In this document: positions 38,211 through 51,060 of the stretch, piece by piece | Numbering within the stretch: position 1 is the first letter of the stretch | Layout of the letters: each line of letters begins with the position of its first letter | Assembly: GCF_008831285.2 (NCBI RefSeq) | Contig: NC_045151.1 | Coordinates: forward strand, 11,336,571-11,400,570 | Origin: Nymphaea colorata | Lineage: Eukaryota > Streptophyta > Magnoliopsida > Nymphaeales > Nymphaeaceae | Direction: 5' to 3' | DNA length: 64,000 nucleotides | Translations under genes and position numbers: made by a program | Notes under the pieces: model-generated | The model's database searches: none | The model's input: the letters and a program-made list of their open reading frames with translations, nothing else | What the model was told of the DNA's origin: nothing

Positions 38211-40150
38211 TTACAGGATTTGGAAGTTGTACGCTGTTGGCATCAATGAATCTGTATGAATTCTCGGGCAAGACTTTTTAATTACATAGGGTCCTTTCAA
38301 ATTAAGAGGCCCTTTGCCTTGTGGCCTATTTTTCAAAGGGAATGTTGACATGAGGACGAGATTATTCACCCTGAACTTCCTCTTTAAAACTAACTTGGCA
38401 AAGTGGCAGAACACTCATTGGCAATATGATTTTGTATGTTCTATTGCTTTCAACATTTTCTCGTCTGACATATCAAGTTGCACCAACAATCTATTACTGA
38501 TATTGACAAGGGGTAGTTTAGTAAATGCTACAAATTGAAATGCAAGCTTTTGCATATGCTCAAATAAACTGCATTTGTGCCAAGCATTGACTTTGAAGTA
38601 GTAGCATTAATAGAGACCATATGGTAATTCGGTAAGCTCACAATACATTGTGAATCTTATCGTGCCAGTCTCTATAAATTTCTACAGGTCTTCTATATCC
38701 ATTGTCTCGAAAGTGAAGATTTCCATCCACTTGGTTAAATACTCTATAGCTACAAAAAGACATTTGTAGCTGTTTGAAACTGACATATTGATGAGGCCAA
38801 CCATGTCAAAGGCCCACATACAAAATGGCAATGAAAACAGCACATAATGGAGATACACCACTGAGTTGTGAATGTCGTCTACATGAATCGGGCACTTGAC
38901 ACATCTCTTGATATAATCATGACAATCCTTCTACATCGTCTTCCAGTAGTAGTCTACCCATAGTATTTGTTTGACCAGTGTTTGATAACCCACATGACCC
39001 CCAAAAATTCCATCATGTGCTTCCTTGACAACTTTTAATGCCTCATCATCATCTAGGTAATAGGCATACTCAAAATTGAAGTCTTTTCTATAGAGAACAC
39101 CTGGTAGGATGTAATGACGAGAAGACATTTCTTAAATGGCCAATCTTTCCTTCTTAGCCTTGTTAGTTGGCAATTTACTTGTTTTTAAGTACTTTTTGAT
39201 GTTTTGGAACTAAGGAGCTTTCTTGGTTTGTGCTTAATTGACAAGTTCTAGGACATAGAAAGCTAGCTGTTTGAGTTGTTTTTATCTTTGAATGATTTGC
39301 AAGGCTTTACTTTTAAATGGCTTGATACAACCAAAACTAATGAACCCATTTCTTAGCCATACCATTTGCATATGTAATTATACTCCCTCTTGATGTGGAA
39401 GATATGAAAATCCTTCAAGACACTTGGTGAGGGCGTGGGCCAAATCTTGATATAGAATGAACTTGTCATCTTTGACGTATCACTCTCCTTGTACTTGGTT
39501 GACAATTAGTTGAGGGTCACCAAAAACATGAACCCTTTTCACCTAGAATTTTTGTATTGTTCAAAGTCCCTGAACGAGACCTTCATATTTTGCCATGTTG
39601 TGTGCACAATAGAAAGTCAATTGCAAGGCATATGAGTTCATTTCTTTCTTAGGAAAAATAAGCAGATCACCAATGCATGCGCTAGTCATGCTCTTTGAAC
39701 TACTGAAAACAGATTCTATACTGGCGATTCAACATATAGGACTTGTTCATTAGGGAAATCAATTTCTACCTTGATTTTTTCTATCAATGGGAAGCCTATC
39801 AACTGATCTACAATTGTTTGATCATTGACAATTTTTTGAGAAATATATTCAAGTTAATTAGGAGGACTTACCATTTTGCAATAAATCCGCGAAGGAAGGT
39901 TGTTCAAGAATATATCGGAGATGGTTAAGCTTTGACAAGACCTTAACCTCACATGGGAGGTAAATCATGTCTTAGTCTGCAACACCTCCAACCCAAGGCT
40001 AAACAAGTCTTCACCATCATGGAGTAGTTATTTTCATATTGTACAAAGTTTTGATTATGTAGTAGATGGCATGTTCAATCCTGTAACATTTTTCATATTG
40101 AGCCAAAAAGCCTCCATAGATAGACTCATTGACATATATCTATAGCATAG
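38211..40150 (-). mobile_element. Tat/Ogre-type Gypsy element 1, RNase H to integrase remnant
   Basis: Right to left: the segment after RT with a degraded SKTL/AD-LADFPL-type region (about 40150-39746), RNase H with LTFYCAHNMAKYEGLVQGL and FGDPQLIVNQVQGE (39740-39390), integrase zinc region EAHDGIFGGHVGYQTLVKQI (39128-38931), integrase core with AFDMVG and AIEYLTKWMEIF (about 38860-38700), and integrase C-terminus with LKGPYVIKK (38414-38211). The order and motifs are those of Tat-lineage polyproteins. Stops and shifts are frequent, so it is a fossil. RT proper and gag are missing: sequence similarity stops at about 40150. Confidence 0.85.
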
Positions 40151-42427
40151 TTGGCAAACTAAGAAATTGGACTTGGATCAGCACATAACCGGGTCATTGG
40201 GTCAGTGGGCTGACTCAGCGACTCAGTTGGGTCAGGTACTGAAAACAAAACTTCGGCAGTTAAACAGCCAAATAACCAGGTCAATGAGTTGTCTCGGTGG
40301 CTCAGTCGTGTCAAGTAAAACAATCATGGCTTATGAGAATTAAACACAATTTGAATTGCACAGTTATAAAATAACAATTAAACATAGCATAATATGTAAT
40401 AGCAAGTACCATTTAACAACAATGTGCAATGACAGTAAATATACAAAAGTGAAAACCTTTACCTATGTAAGTGGAGTGTGGCTCGACCTATCCTACGTAT
40501 ATACTATAATAAATACCTGCATAACTAGCACATGCCATGATCTATCTTTAGCAGATAATATGTTCTATACTAAAAGAGTGACGTAAGTGTACACCTGTGC
40601 AACTGCTAGGTAAAGTCTAAAGTGACATATTGTACAAATTCATTATCATTTCATTAACATAAGCCATCATATTTAAGCACCATCAAGTTATACAACCAAA
40701 TTGCTTAGATAAAAACTAATATGACATAAAAGTTACAACTCAAAACATAATTATAAAAGATGGTTAGAAAATTCAAATAAGCATGGTGTGTACCTGATTA
40801 AGATAATAGAAACATGTTTGAAACTATGAGCATGGAAGTTTGAGCTTAAAACCTTCAATTGAAATCATTTCATACTTTCATAGGATCAACTAAAAACATA
40901 TATGAATTTAAGTTCATCACAACATTCAATTCCTCACTTCCCATATATGACATATTATCAGATATACAAAATACATAGTATCTCATGTGGTTATAACATA
41001 TTTAATAAGCTCATGTTTGCACCCTTCTGCACGAGAGCAGAAAAGGCTTGGAAAATTTTGACAAAAGGAATCCATCCGTTGATATGAGGTCCTACTATTC
41101 CGGCCACTTTTAGCAAGGGGTAATCGGGCTAAGGTATAAGATTTCTCAATGTACAAGTCATTTAATGGACCTCCTACATAACTGTGGAAAATTTGGATTT
41201 TACTGTTGAAGTTTCCTTTTGAACTTGATTGAAAATTTGAAATTCGATTTAACAACCAAGAATCTTGAATTCATTTGAAAATTTAGATTCTGAGAATTTT
41301 GAAAATTGATTCAAATTAGGACTATTGGCTTGAATTGAGATTGGGAAATGATTTGAATTTGCAAATTGGGTTTTGATCATAAAAATTGGAATTTTGACAA
41401 TTGAAATGGTGAATTTTGGATGTCTTAGGACAATTTGAAATGGATTTTGCTTGAAATGAGAGGCGGAGAACAAAACATAAAAGTTTGAGAAATCAGATGC
41501 AAAGTCTCCTTCTGAAAAATTCTGCATTTGAGAATTTGAGTTATTGAAAATCATTTTGAAATATGATTGAATGTTTATCGTTTTGTCATAAGTGAATGAT
41601 CTTCATTGCAATATGACTTGGTCTAGGTAGCAACTCCGAATTGTTTTGCTTAGATTATAATGGTTAGTGTTTTCTGTATTAACGACAGCAAACTACGTGT
41701 TTCATTCATACTTTGCTTTTTCATCTCTCCATGCACAATTTAATTGGTTCTCATTCATGAAGTCATGGTTGAATGGTTTTGAAACGTTGGACAGCTTCTA
41801 GGCTCACTCTTGATATTTCGGATCAAGATTGTGCCCTAGCACATAGTCCATGAGCTTCTTTTGATTTTAGAAATCAAGGTCTTTGACATTTTTAAATCTT
41901 TATCTTGAAATAATTTGTAGAGTTTAAAACTCTTGGGATCAGTTTGATCAAGTTGATGTTTTGATCTTGAAAATCCAGTTGGTTTGGTTGATACGACAAG
42001 CTTTTTGTTTGTCTATAAAAAATTGATTTCATTTTTTTAAGCTGAAATGTTGATGGATTTCGATTGAAATCCACTTTTTTTTTACTGATCTTGCTTAAGA
42101 CCATGCTTCGAGGGTTTTGATAACGTTTCTCACACTTAGAGTTTATCCCTAAGTAATTGAGCACATGATTTGAATATTTTTAACTTGAAAACGTAGTTTG
42201 AAATTCACATTTTTAGATTTCACTAATTTTAGAATTTTCTTTGAAAAATCTCATCTTAGATTATCTGGTATCCAGGTTTTGGTGGCTTTGCCTTTTCTTA
42301 AAGCAGCCAATTGTGATTTCGAAAGTGAATTTATTTTGCAAAATCGTCGTAATTTCTGAAAAATTTTGAAACAATGGGGATTTAAAGCAAGCTCACTTTC
42401 ATTTATTTTAGTCACATACAAGATGGA
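40151..42427. other. Unrecognised, no gene seen
   Basis: Begins with GGGTCA/GACTCAG-rich words at about 40190-40320 that may be the edge of another transposon. The rest is AT-rich with GAATTTTGAAATTTG-type text and stops throughout. No coding domain is visible. Confidence 0.4.
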
Positions 42428-44400
42428 CTAGGCACCTTGTTTGAGCAGATCCAATCTTGGGTGGACTGAAATTAGTTGATTAGGGTTCGAACACCATTGA
42501 GGCATGATCATCATGCATTCATCTTTCACCTCCCTCTCTCGTGTATAACATAAATTAAAATAGAGAAGAAAGTACTTGCGCCACGTAATCAAGCCAGGAT
42601 TCTCTCTTGATTTAGGGATTTTCTCATGGTGGTTTGGCATGATTTAGAAATTTCAAAATCTGGTTTTTGAGTCCCTATTGGGGCCTTGAGATGTACATTT
42701 CCTCGTTTAACAACCTGGCTGTACATCATTTCCAGACTAAATGAAATAAATGAAAATCCTACCCCCACGTCAGATCTTCCATTCAGCTCATGCAAAGAAC
42801 GACATAAAATTGATGGAAGTACTTACCTCACTCGGGGACTGAGTGGGTCTTGGGTGATAACTACCAATCGTGAGACCACTGTTTTGTGGTTCATTCTTGG
42901 CCTTAACTGCTGTAGTCAATGCGTGTGAAGGCTGCTGTAACAACGGCAATAAGGCTGCTACTCTGACCCAAACGGATGCGGCTAGGGACTGCGGCAGTGG
43001 GCAGCAAATTGCTGCGGGTTGGAGAAACCCGGGTGGCTGCAAACTAGGAACAGAAGGTCGGCTGCTGCCATAGGAGCAGTTGGTCATGTCCGGCTGATTG
43101 TGATTGGCAGTTACAACCAATAACTGGGGTCAGCACAAGTGGCTACATACGAGGAGCAGCAGACTAAATGCCATGGATTGGAACAACAGCAGGTGGCCGT
43201 CGGTGGGGAAACAAATAATCCACTATTATTTGTTCGGGACAGTGAAGAGGTCGCAATTTGGGGACAGTAGAGAATGCTGCTTGAAGTGAACCGACTAGGT
43301 TCGATTGGAATAGCTTGAGTCGCCAGGAGTTATGATTAGCAGCAATAGCTGCTGATTTAAGGCATCATAGGTTGCTATGAAGAATGGTAGAATGGCTACC
43401 GCATTGTTCTCAAAATTTTGGACTGCTGCAGGTCAGGAATGACATTGACAAAAATGGGTTGGGAGCAGCACGGGTCTGCTGTTCTACAGACTTGAAAACA
43501 GCGAATGAGTGCTGCAATGGGGCTGGTATTTGAAAATTATAACTAGGTTATTAACCAAAGAAGCAAGGAACCAGTTCTGAGTTCGATAGCAGCGAAGCTA
43601 AGGTATCCAATTTTGAAGACGGTGACATTGTCAATTGGGATCAGTTCATTGCTGTAATAATGAGCAACTAAGCCATCAATGAGTAGCAGCACGGCCGCTA
43701 TTTGGAATGAGCTGCATGGTTTGCTGAGATTTTTGAATTAAGAAAAATAAAGGTGCTGTTCCAATTAGTAAGCTTGATGCCATTGGTTAGTAACCAATTT
43801 AAAGAAAATGAAATTCCATGGTTAGGAAAGGGACTGACCTGAGCGGTGGATTAGCCCGACTAGGTGCCGGTTAAAGATGAACCACAGATTGGAGCTGCTT
43901 CGCTTGAAAGTAGACGTAACGTCAGCTAGCAAAGGCCTTACTCTTGAGTTGCTACATCCAACTGAAGAGGAGCAGCAGGGTGGTGCAGATTGAAACACGC
44001 CCAAGAGAGCCACCTGTTTTCAAATTGATGTAGATCAGCAAATGGGAGGTGTGGGTGGGATCTGCGTCTCGACTTGACGGAGCTGTTGGATGAGTTGAAG
44101 CTGCTGAATGAGTTGAACCTTGGAGTTGCTTGGTATCCAACTGTTGAAGATGAGCTTGGAGCTACTGTCCATGCTCTCTGAAGACTAGCTTGGAGCTACT
44201 GAGTAGGCCAGTTTGAAGCACCTCTCCAAGCAGAGTAGGCAAGCTTGGAGTCGTTATCCAACCTGAGTAGGCGCTGCAAACATACCTGGAGTTGCCGTCG
44301 AAGCTGCTGAAGAGGCCACTGGTTTAAGCTTCTGTTGGAGAGAGATCATCCTAGAAAAATCCCCTTCCTTAAGCTATTTCTGAAGTTTTTATAGGAATTC
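42428..44400 (-). repeat. CAG/GCTGCT-rich block, possible LTR of Tat-like element 2
   Basis: GC content is higher than its surroundings and rich in GCAGCA/GCTGCT words. On the minus strand a CCTATAAAAACTTCAG phrase at about 44385-44398 is a good TATA box and precedes the block, and a strong splice-donor-like GAGGTAAGTACTT lies at about 42821-42834. The 110-codon minus frame at 43120-42788 has no known domain. It may be the transcribed part of an LTR; the ends were not found. Confidence 0.35.
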
Positions 44401-44599
44401 TTTTACTGAGCATTGATATGCTCCTCAGGAGCTTGGTCCCTTCAGCTTACGGACCAAGTTCATTAGTCAAGAATGATAATTCTCTCAACTAAAAAGGAGT
44501 GGAAGGGAGGCTGTGCCTCTTTACATTGAATGAATCATTGTGGATCATTCATTTATTCTTTTTAGACTTTAACATCTATCAACATTGGAAATTTTAACA

Positions 44600-45640
44600 A
44601 AAGATGATGATGGAAGAGCACGCCCAAGGTGGAGTACCTTAATGCTAGAGGCTACTCTTCCAAGATCCAATCAGTCTTGGAATTTATCTACTAAGATTCT
44701 TTTCTAAAACTTAAGGAAGAGCACGCCCAAGGTGGAGTACCTTAACTCGGTTTTTCTTTCTGAGGATACATCAGCCCTAGTTGAGCTGGCTTTGATTCAA
44801 TTTCAGATTCTTCTGTTGGAAAACTAACCAATCTTAATTGTGTCAGCATTCATCTTTAGTTGTAGACATCCAAGGGTACTCTCCCTTAACAGAGAGAACG
44901 CCCAAGGGGCCTTCTCTTTAATGGTATTTTGAGAATGGATCAGCTTTAACTAAGCTGATCTTATTTTTAATTTACGATCTTTGAAATTGATTTGAAAAGA
45001 GTGAATGCCTAAAGGGGTTGCTTTAATCTATTTCCTTTTTTTTTTTGTGAAAACATACCAGCACCAACCAAGCTGGTCTGGGAACCCTTTGAAATGATTT
45101 GAAAAGAGGGCGACGTCCAAAGGGAAGCTACTCCCTTAGATATTTTAATAACATTCCAACTTAATTAAGCCAGCTTTGGGATTTTGATCATTTTCAAAAT
45201 GCTTTTAAAAACAGGATTAATAGAGTTATACCCAAGTAGGGTACTCCTCGATTGACCTTTGAAAACACTTCAATTTTAACTAAGTTGATTTTGTGTCTCA
45301 ATTAAAATCATTCAAAGTGATTTTAAAGAGAAGAAGGAGCCAGACCTAAATGTTATTTAGTTCTGGTTTTTTTTTTTGGGATCCTGAAAATAGATCAGAT
45401 TTAACTAAGCTGACCTATTTTCAGATTTGAAATCCTATCGAAAGGTTTGAATTAAAAGGAGTGCACTGCCAAATGACTGCTCCTTAACTTGTTTTTGAAA
45501 AAAAATTACCTCTAATTGAGGCTGATCTATTTTTATGTTTGAGATCTTTTAAAAAACAAGAAATGATTTGAAATGGAAGAATAGCATGCCCAAATGGGCT
45601 GCTCTTCAATTGATTTTTGAAAAGAGGTCATCTTAATTGT
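44600..45640. repeat. Degenerate tandem array, ~9 units of 100-180 bp
   Basis: Each unit carries a phrase like GAGCACGCCCAAGGTGGAG or TGCCCAAATGGGCTGCTCTT, followed by TTTGAAAA and TTAACTAAGCTGATC. Anchor phrases are near 44621, 44724, 44899, 45006, 45115, 45229, 45344, 45468 and 45588. It lies directly 3' of the integrase C-terminus of element 2, the place where Tat/Ogre elements are known to carry variable tandem repeats. Confidence 0.85.
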
Positions 45641-45673
45641 TCAACAATTTGCAATATTGATTTGTGATTATAC

Positions 45674-47299
45674 TCAAGCATATAATTCCTTGACATGCAA
45701 TGCATTGATTTGATCGGAGATTTCAACCCCATCGACATCGACTAAGCCGGTAAGAATTGTAGAGTAAAGCTTCCTTAATGACATATGGTCCATCCTAATT
45801 TGGTGCCCATTTGGTTTGCGTCTACTACTGAGATGAGCTACAGATGGGAGAAAAAAAGTCAATTATTTTAATTTTTTTTCTCAATGACAGACTTGGCAAA
45901 ATGATGACCTATTCTTTTGCAATGCGATTCAGCATGTTCGGCTGCTTGTAGCCTTTCTTCTCTATGGAGATTGAATGGTGTAAGTCTTCCTCAGTTGTAT
46001 TTGTTGATGGCAAGTTCAATTAGTGTGGTGAACTTTATTACAGGCTTCTACATATGTAATGGAAGGACAATTTCCATTTCAGATACGCATTTGTGGGCAT
46101 CCAAATAGTGGTTCAATATGGCCAGAGTACATCACAGATTTTTTTCATGTCAATCTCAGCCAGTTTGTATAGTTCTTTCCAAAAATTCGAATCAAAATTT
46201 TGTTTGTTGCTTCTGTTTGACCGTTATCTTGAGGATAATACGGTGCAAAGAAATGATGTTATATTTAATATTTTTGGTAGATGTTGCACAATTTTTCATT
46301 TTTGAAATGGGTGCTACTATATGAGACAATGTTATGGGGACGCCAAATCTACATAGGAGATTTTTGTGGATAAAAGCTACCACATATCGTCCTTCAGGCG
46401 TTTTCAGGATGCTTTCTTCCACCTATTTGGTAAAATAATCAGTAGGTGTTAGGAATACTATGTCTATTTGATGCAGGTAAATTGATGGGGTAAACCATGT
46501 CGAAGGTCTACATTGAGAATGGTTAAGGTGAGCTGATCAAACATAGGTATCCTATAGGAGCATGAATTGATGGTGTATGCAACTGACATTTGATGCACTT
46601 CTTGACAAATTGATGATAGTCTTTCTGCACAGTGGACCAACAGTACCATGCTATAATTATCTATTTGATCAGGGTTTGATACTCCATATATCCTCTATAA
46701 ATTCCTTATTGGGCTTCATGAATGACTTTTGAAGCTTCTTGCTTGTCCAGACATCTCACAAGTTTTGCACTAAAGCCTCTTATGTAGAGAATTCTTACAA
46801 GAATAAAATAACTTGTAGATATGTGTCCTTCAAGCTTTTTGCTCTTTGTGAGACATTTCTAATGGAAATGTTCCATTTTGAATGTAGTTTTTAATATCTT
46901 GATATCAATGTGCTTCTCCATTTTCTACTTGGAGTACTGACTCTAGTATAATGTACGTCAGTTCCTCGAGTTTACCAACTTCGAAAGATCTGATTGACTG
47001 TCTGGGCTTGAAAGTGATGGTGGAGTGTAGACTAGGCAAACCATCTGCAATTCGGTTTAATTTTCGTTTGATGTGTAAAAGTTTCTTTTTGAATTATTTT
47101 ACGAAGAATATTGCTAATTTTTTATGGAGGCTGAAGTCTAATCTTTAATTAGTCAATCACCATTCACATGACTGAAAACTAGAAGGAAATTCTTAAAGCT
47201 GTCTTTGCACTTTAAACTTGAGAAATATTTTGAGCCCATGAATTAAGGCTTCATATTCAGCCATGTAGTGTATGCAAGAAAAACTCAGTTTAAGAGAAT
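45674..47299 (-). mobile_element. Tat/Ogre-type Gypsy element 2, integrase and part of RNase H
   Basis: 47290-47200 reads YMAEYEALIHGL (RNase H). 46850-46560 holds the integrase zinc region (SKVIHEAQ ... CIKCQLHTPS). 46500-46192 holds core remnants (FDMV, then TPEGRYVVAFIHKNLLCRFG), and 45862-45674 the C-terminus (LVDVDGVEISDQINALHVKE). Stops and frameshifts are many, and the second Asp and Glu of the catalytic triad are not recognisable. The rest of RNase H continues at 50346, beyond an inserted LTR. Confidence 0.85.
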
Positions 47300-47304
47300 A
47301 TAAG

Positions 47305-48202
47305 TGTTCGCATCTCCAAAAATCTATTTTGGTTTTTAGAGTGCTTTAGAAAAAATGATGCTTTATTTTGAAAGGAGAGAGAAAAGGACTCGCCCATTGG
47401 TACGATGATTGACTGTTACCGGTGCCTTTATCAGGGGTAACGAATCCAAGGGTTATGCTACTCTTGATGCATTTTATTTTTTCTTAAACATCTTTTTATT
47501 CTAAATGTAGTGTGGTGTTTGAGGAAATATTGAAAATTTGATGTTTCAAATCTTTTTGAGAAAGTTTTTGAAGAGCCATTTGTTAGTATAAAATGCTTTG
47601 ATGTGGAAAATTTTGCATTGAGAAATCTTTACAAATGTCGTTTGAAAACATTTGGAGATCACTTTTTGAAGTCAATTTAGTGTTTCCTTAAGAATTTAAG
47701 TAGGTTTGAGATTTTACTCTAATTCAGTTACTACTTAGCTAGCGCTCCATCTGATCTTGCTTAAGTTCTTTTAGAGATGTGTGTATATTTGTTTGTGATG
47801 TTAAGTAAATGTGGATGTATGAATGCATTGACCTTACATTATTAGAAGCAAATCATTCATTTCTATCACAACATTCATCTAAAAGCATTCCGATCATCAC
47901 ATACATCTAAGTTTATCATTTTTATTTATAAAGTTGTCATAAGTATGTTATGAAAAGAGAAAAGTTTTTTAAAATGGAATGAGGTTGTAGATCATCAAGC
48001 ATGATTCCAATATTGGGTCATTACTTGACTTTTGGTCTTAGTGAAGTTGACAAAGGAGAAATTAAACCTTAGATCTTGGGAGAAAAAATGGAAAATCGAA
48101 AATATTTTAATTTGAGATGAATAAGGGGAAAGAGAAAGAGATTTTGAAAATTATAAAATAAACAAGTTTAAAAAAAGAAAGAAGAGATATGTGTGTGTGT
48201 GT

Positions 48203-48247
<45 letters not shown>

Positions 48248-48315
48248 GAGAGGAAGAATAACATTTTAGAAAAAAGAGAGAGAGGAACATATGTGTGTGC
48301 ATGTGTGTGTGTATG

Positions 48316-48350
<35 letters not shown>

Positions 48351-50340
48351 TTGTAAAAGAAGACATTTAAGTTGAAGAAAGAGAAACAAAAAATTCTAGC
48401 GAGGGAAAAAGGGACACATGTATATATTAACATTTGTATATATATGAAAATTAGTAAAAGAATATGTTGAATCATAGAGAAAGAAAGACAAAGAGAGATA
48501 GTCACGTGTACGTATACATATATAACATGTATATGTTTTCATGTGAGTTGAAATCAAGAATAACTTAAAAATATCCGGCTTCGATTTTTCAATGTAGGCC
48601 GGAAAGGAACTTGGGTTCATGCAAAAGCATATGCTAAGTTTCCAAGGCCTTATTAAAGAGGGTTCTTGGTTTCGAAAATCTTTTGAAAAACATGATTCCA
48701 AATATTCTCATATATGAATATAAAACTATAATTATTTTGTTTGTTCACAATTGGTATGAAAGAAAATCAAGCAACGTAATAAAACACATATTGGGTTTCT
48801 TAATTGGGTGATTAAGAAAGAAGCTAAACATAAGAATGACATGAAAATGCATTTTAACATGTGCATATTCGTGAAGGGTTGTCCCAGGTTTATCAAATCC
48901 CAACCTAGAAAATCAACATAAGAATGAAGAAATCACAACCCAAACACTCATTCTCACCGTGCATTTGCTCATTAATTAAGGAAAATTAATACATCATGCA
49001 TGAGCATCATCTCAAACATAAATGATGAATAAAGCAATATAATAAGCATATTTTTTGAAATAAATGAAGAAATAAAATTTATTTCACTTTGCTCATACTC
49101 TCGGTACACTCAAGAGTAGCTCTAAATTTAGGATAAAAAATTTTTAGAGCTTTCTTGCATGGCCATGAGGAGGTGGCAAGAGGAAATGAAAATGACTGAA
49201 AACGGGAGGAGGACTACATACCATGAATATAGATGATATTTGTAATGAGTCTCCTTCTTTGGATGATCTTAAGGTCACCTCGGATGAAGCTCCAAAATGA
49301 TGAAGGTATCTCTCCAAAAGATCTCCTCATGCACACTTGAAGAGTCTGAACTTGGAGAAGCACGCTCCCAAAGTTGAAGAAGAAAAGAAGAGAATAAGAA
49401 AGAAATGGAAAGAGAGAGCGAAGGAGATTTTCAAATGAGAAAATACTAGAGGTTCCCCGAGGTTTGAAGCTAAAACTCAAATTTTGAATTTTTTTAAATT
49501 TAACAACATTTTCATGCGAATTGCAAGTATTTTTGAATGATTTTTAATTTTTTTTAAATAGGTTTAGACCAAGTGGGATTAACCATTAACCCTGCAAATA
49601 CCCCTTTGGGGTGTGGGCAGGGCTAATGCCCACCCAACAAGGCCAAAACCACCCCCCCAAATGGTGGTTTTAGCTTAGAAAAGGTTTGCACAATGTGTAG
49701 GCCCAGTCTCGGCACGCGTAGTGCTGTCGCGAGGCAGCGTGCTAGGCGCAACAACATGAGTTTGCATAATGGGGGCTAAATGCCCCCCTTATTGTCTCGT
49801 CTACGACGGAGTTCGCCTCCCTAGCCTCCAAGGGGTCCGTTCATAAAATAAAATAAGAAAAATATAAATATCATATTTTTAAATGTGTATTTATAAAGGG
49901 TAAAAATGGTTTTTTTGTTACAAATAGGGCCGACTTCATTTTGAGTGATTCCAGACTCGTTTTAAACCCGGACTGGGTTCAATTGGCCACCGACGTGTTT
50001 TAGTAAGTGATTTAAGCTCCAAAACACATTTTTGGCGCGAGAGCAAAACAAATGAAAGGTCTGTGCATGCACACACGGCGCTTGATAGCATCAAATTTTG
50101 TCATTTTGTTCTCAGCTTTAGATTTTGAGTTTGAAATTCTTGATTTGGATCTAAACTTGGATTTTGGATCTAATTTAGATCCAAGAGTTGGATTTTGAAT
50201 TTGAATCTTGCGATTGGACTTGGACATGGGTCTAGAGATTCATTTTGGATCGAATGGTCATAAATTTACTCAAGGTCTAAGGTTGGGCTTAGGATCCAAA
50301 AATTAATTCTTTCTTTTAAAAAAAATTTTGGGTGAAAACA
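47305..50340 (-). mobile_element. Solo LTR, family L copy 3 (3036 bp)
   Basis: On the minus strand it starts TGTTTTCACCCAAAA and ends GAGATGCGAACA. It is flanked by the exact 5-bp duplication ATAAG (47300-47304 and 50341-50345). It is inserted in the RNase H coding region of Tat-like element 2; without the LTR and one ATAAG the host frame would continue unbroken. The TATA segment present in copies 1 and 2 is not recognisable here (the aligned stretch reads AACCTCGGGGAACCTC on the minus strand). Confidence 0.95.
48189..48352. repeat. GT/AT microsatellites in LTR copy 3
   Basis: Two compound runs, about 48189-48244 and 48291-48352, of GT and AT dinucleotides. The Tyr-Ile and Thr-His frames over them are artefacts. 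Confidence 0.92.
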
Positions 50341-50345
50341 ATAAG

Positions 50346-51060
50346 ATCATTTTGTTTGTTTTCTTATGTAATAAAAGTACTCCAATGTTTGCTCCTATGG
50401 TGCTTTTGGAACTATTGAAATACATCATCATTTGCTTATTTAGGAAGTCATCATTATTTGTTTTGATTTCTTCTGATAAAGGAAAATCTGCCAACTAAAC
50501 TAAAATAGTTTGTCCCTTGATTTATTTCTGTTATACGTACTCTAAATCATACTACATCAACATAATTGCCGCATCTCTATAATCTCATTTAAAAGTGGTT
50601 GTTGAAGGATGTATTTAAGTAGGTTTAGCTTCGATAAAATTTTGACTTCACATGACAATAGGTAGTGTCAATTTTTTACACATCTAAACTAACACCAAGC
50701 AAGGCTTCTCCATATGAGAGTAATTCTTATCATATTGTACAAATGTCTTATTGACATAGTAGATAGCATACTCTACTTTGCATCCTTTTCCATATTGTGC
50801 TAGAAAACAACATAAGCTGAGTGGTTGATTGTAATGTACAACAGTAATGGCCTATCCAAAACTAGGGGGTTTTAGTATTGTTGGGTCAAGAAGGTATTTC
50901 TTGATTATTTCAAAAGACATTTGACATTTTGATCCCAATTCAAACTTAACTCCTTTTTACAAACTGTGCAACTCTTTCAAATTGGGTGGTGAAGGCATTT
51001 CTATAAATCCATGAGTTCATGATCAGCTCTTTTGTCTATCTATAACTTGGAAAAGGAAAA
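50346..51060 (-). mobile_element. Tat-like element 2, RT-RNase H connection (upstream part)
   Basis: Reading from right to left in shifting frames: CQMSFEIIKKYLLDP, then IYYVNKTFVQYDKNYSHMEK, then LADFPLSEEIKTN, then MMYFNSSKSTIGANIGVLLL at 50494-50303, the opening strand of RNase H. These correspond in order to the RT tail, connection and RNase H of Tat elements. The piece is separated from its continuation at 47299 by LTR copy 3. Confidence 0.85.

Noticed and set aside
42788-43120. 110-residue Pro/Gln-rich gene on the minus strand
   Set aside because: The surrounding trinucleotide bias makes long open frames likely. There is no domain, and the block is better explained as repeat or LTR sequence.
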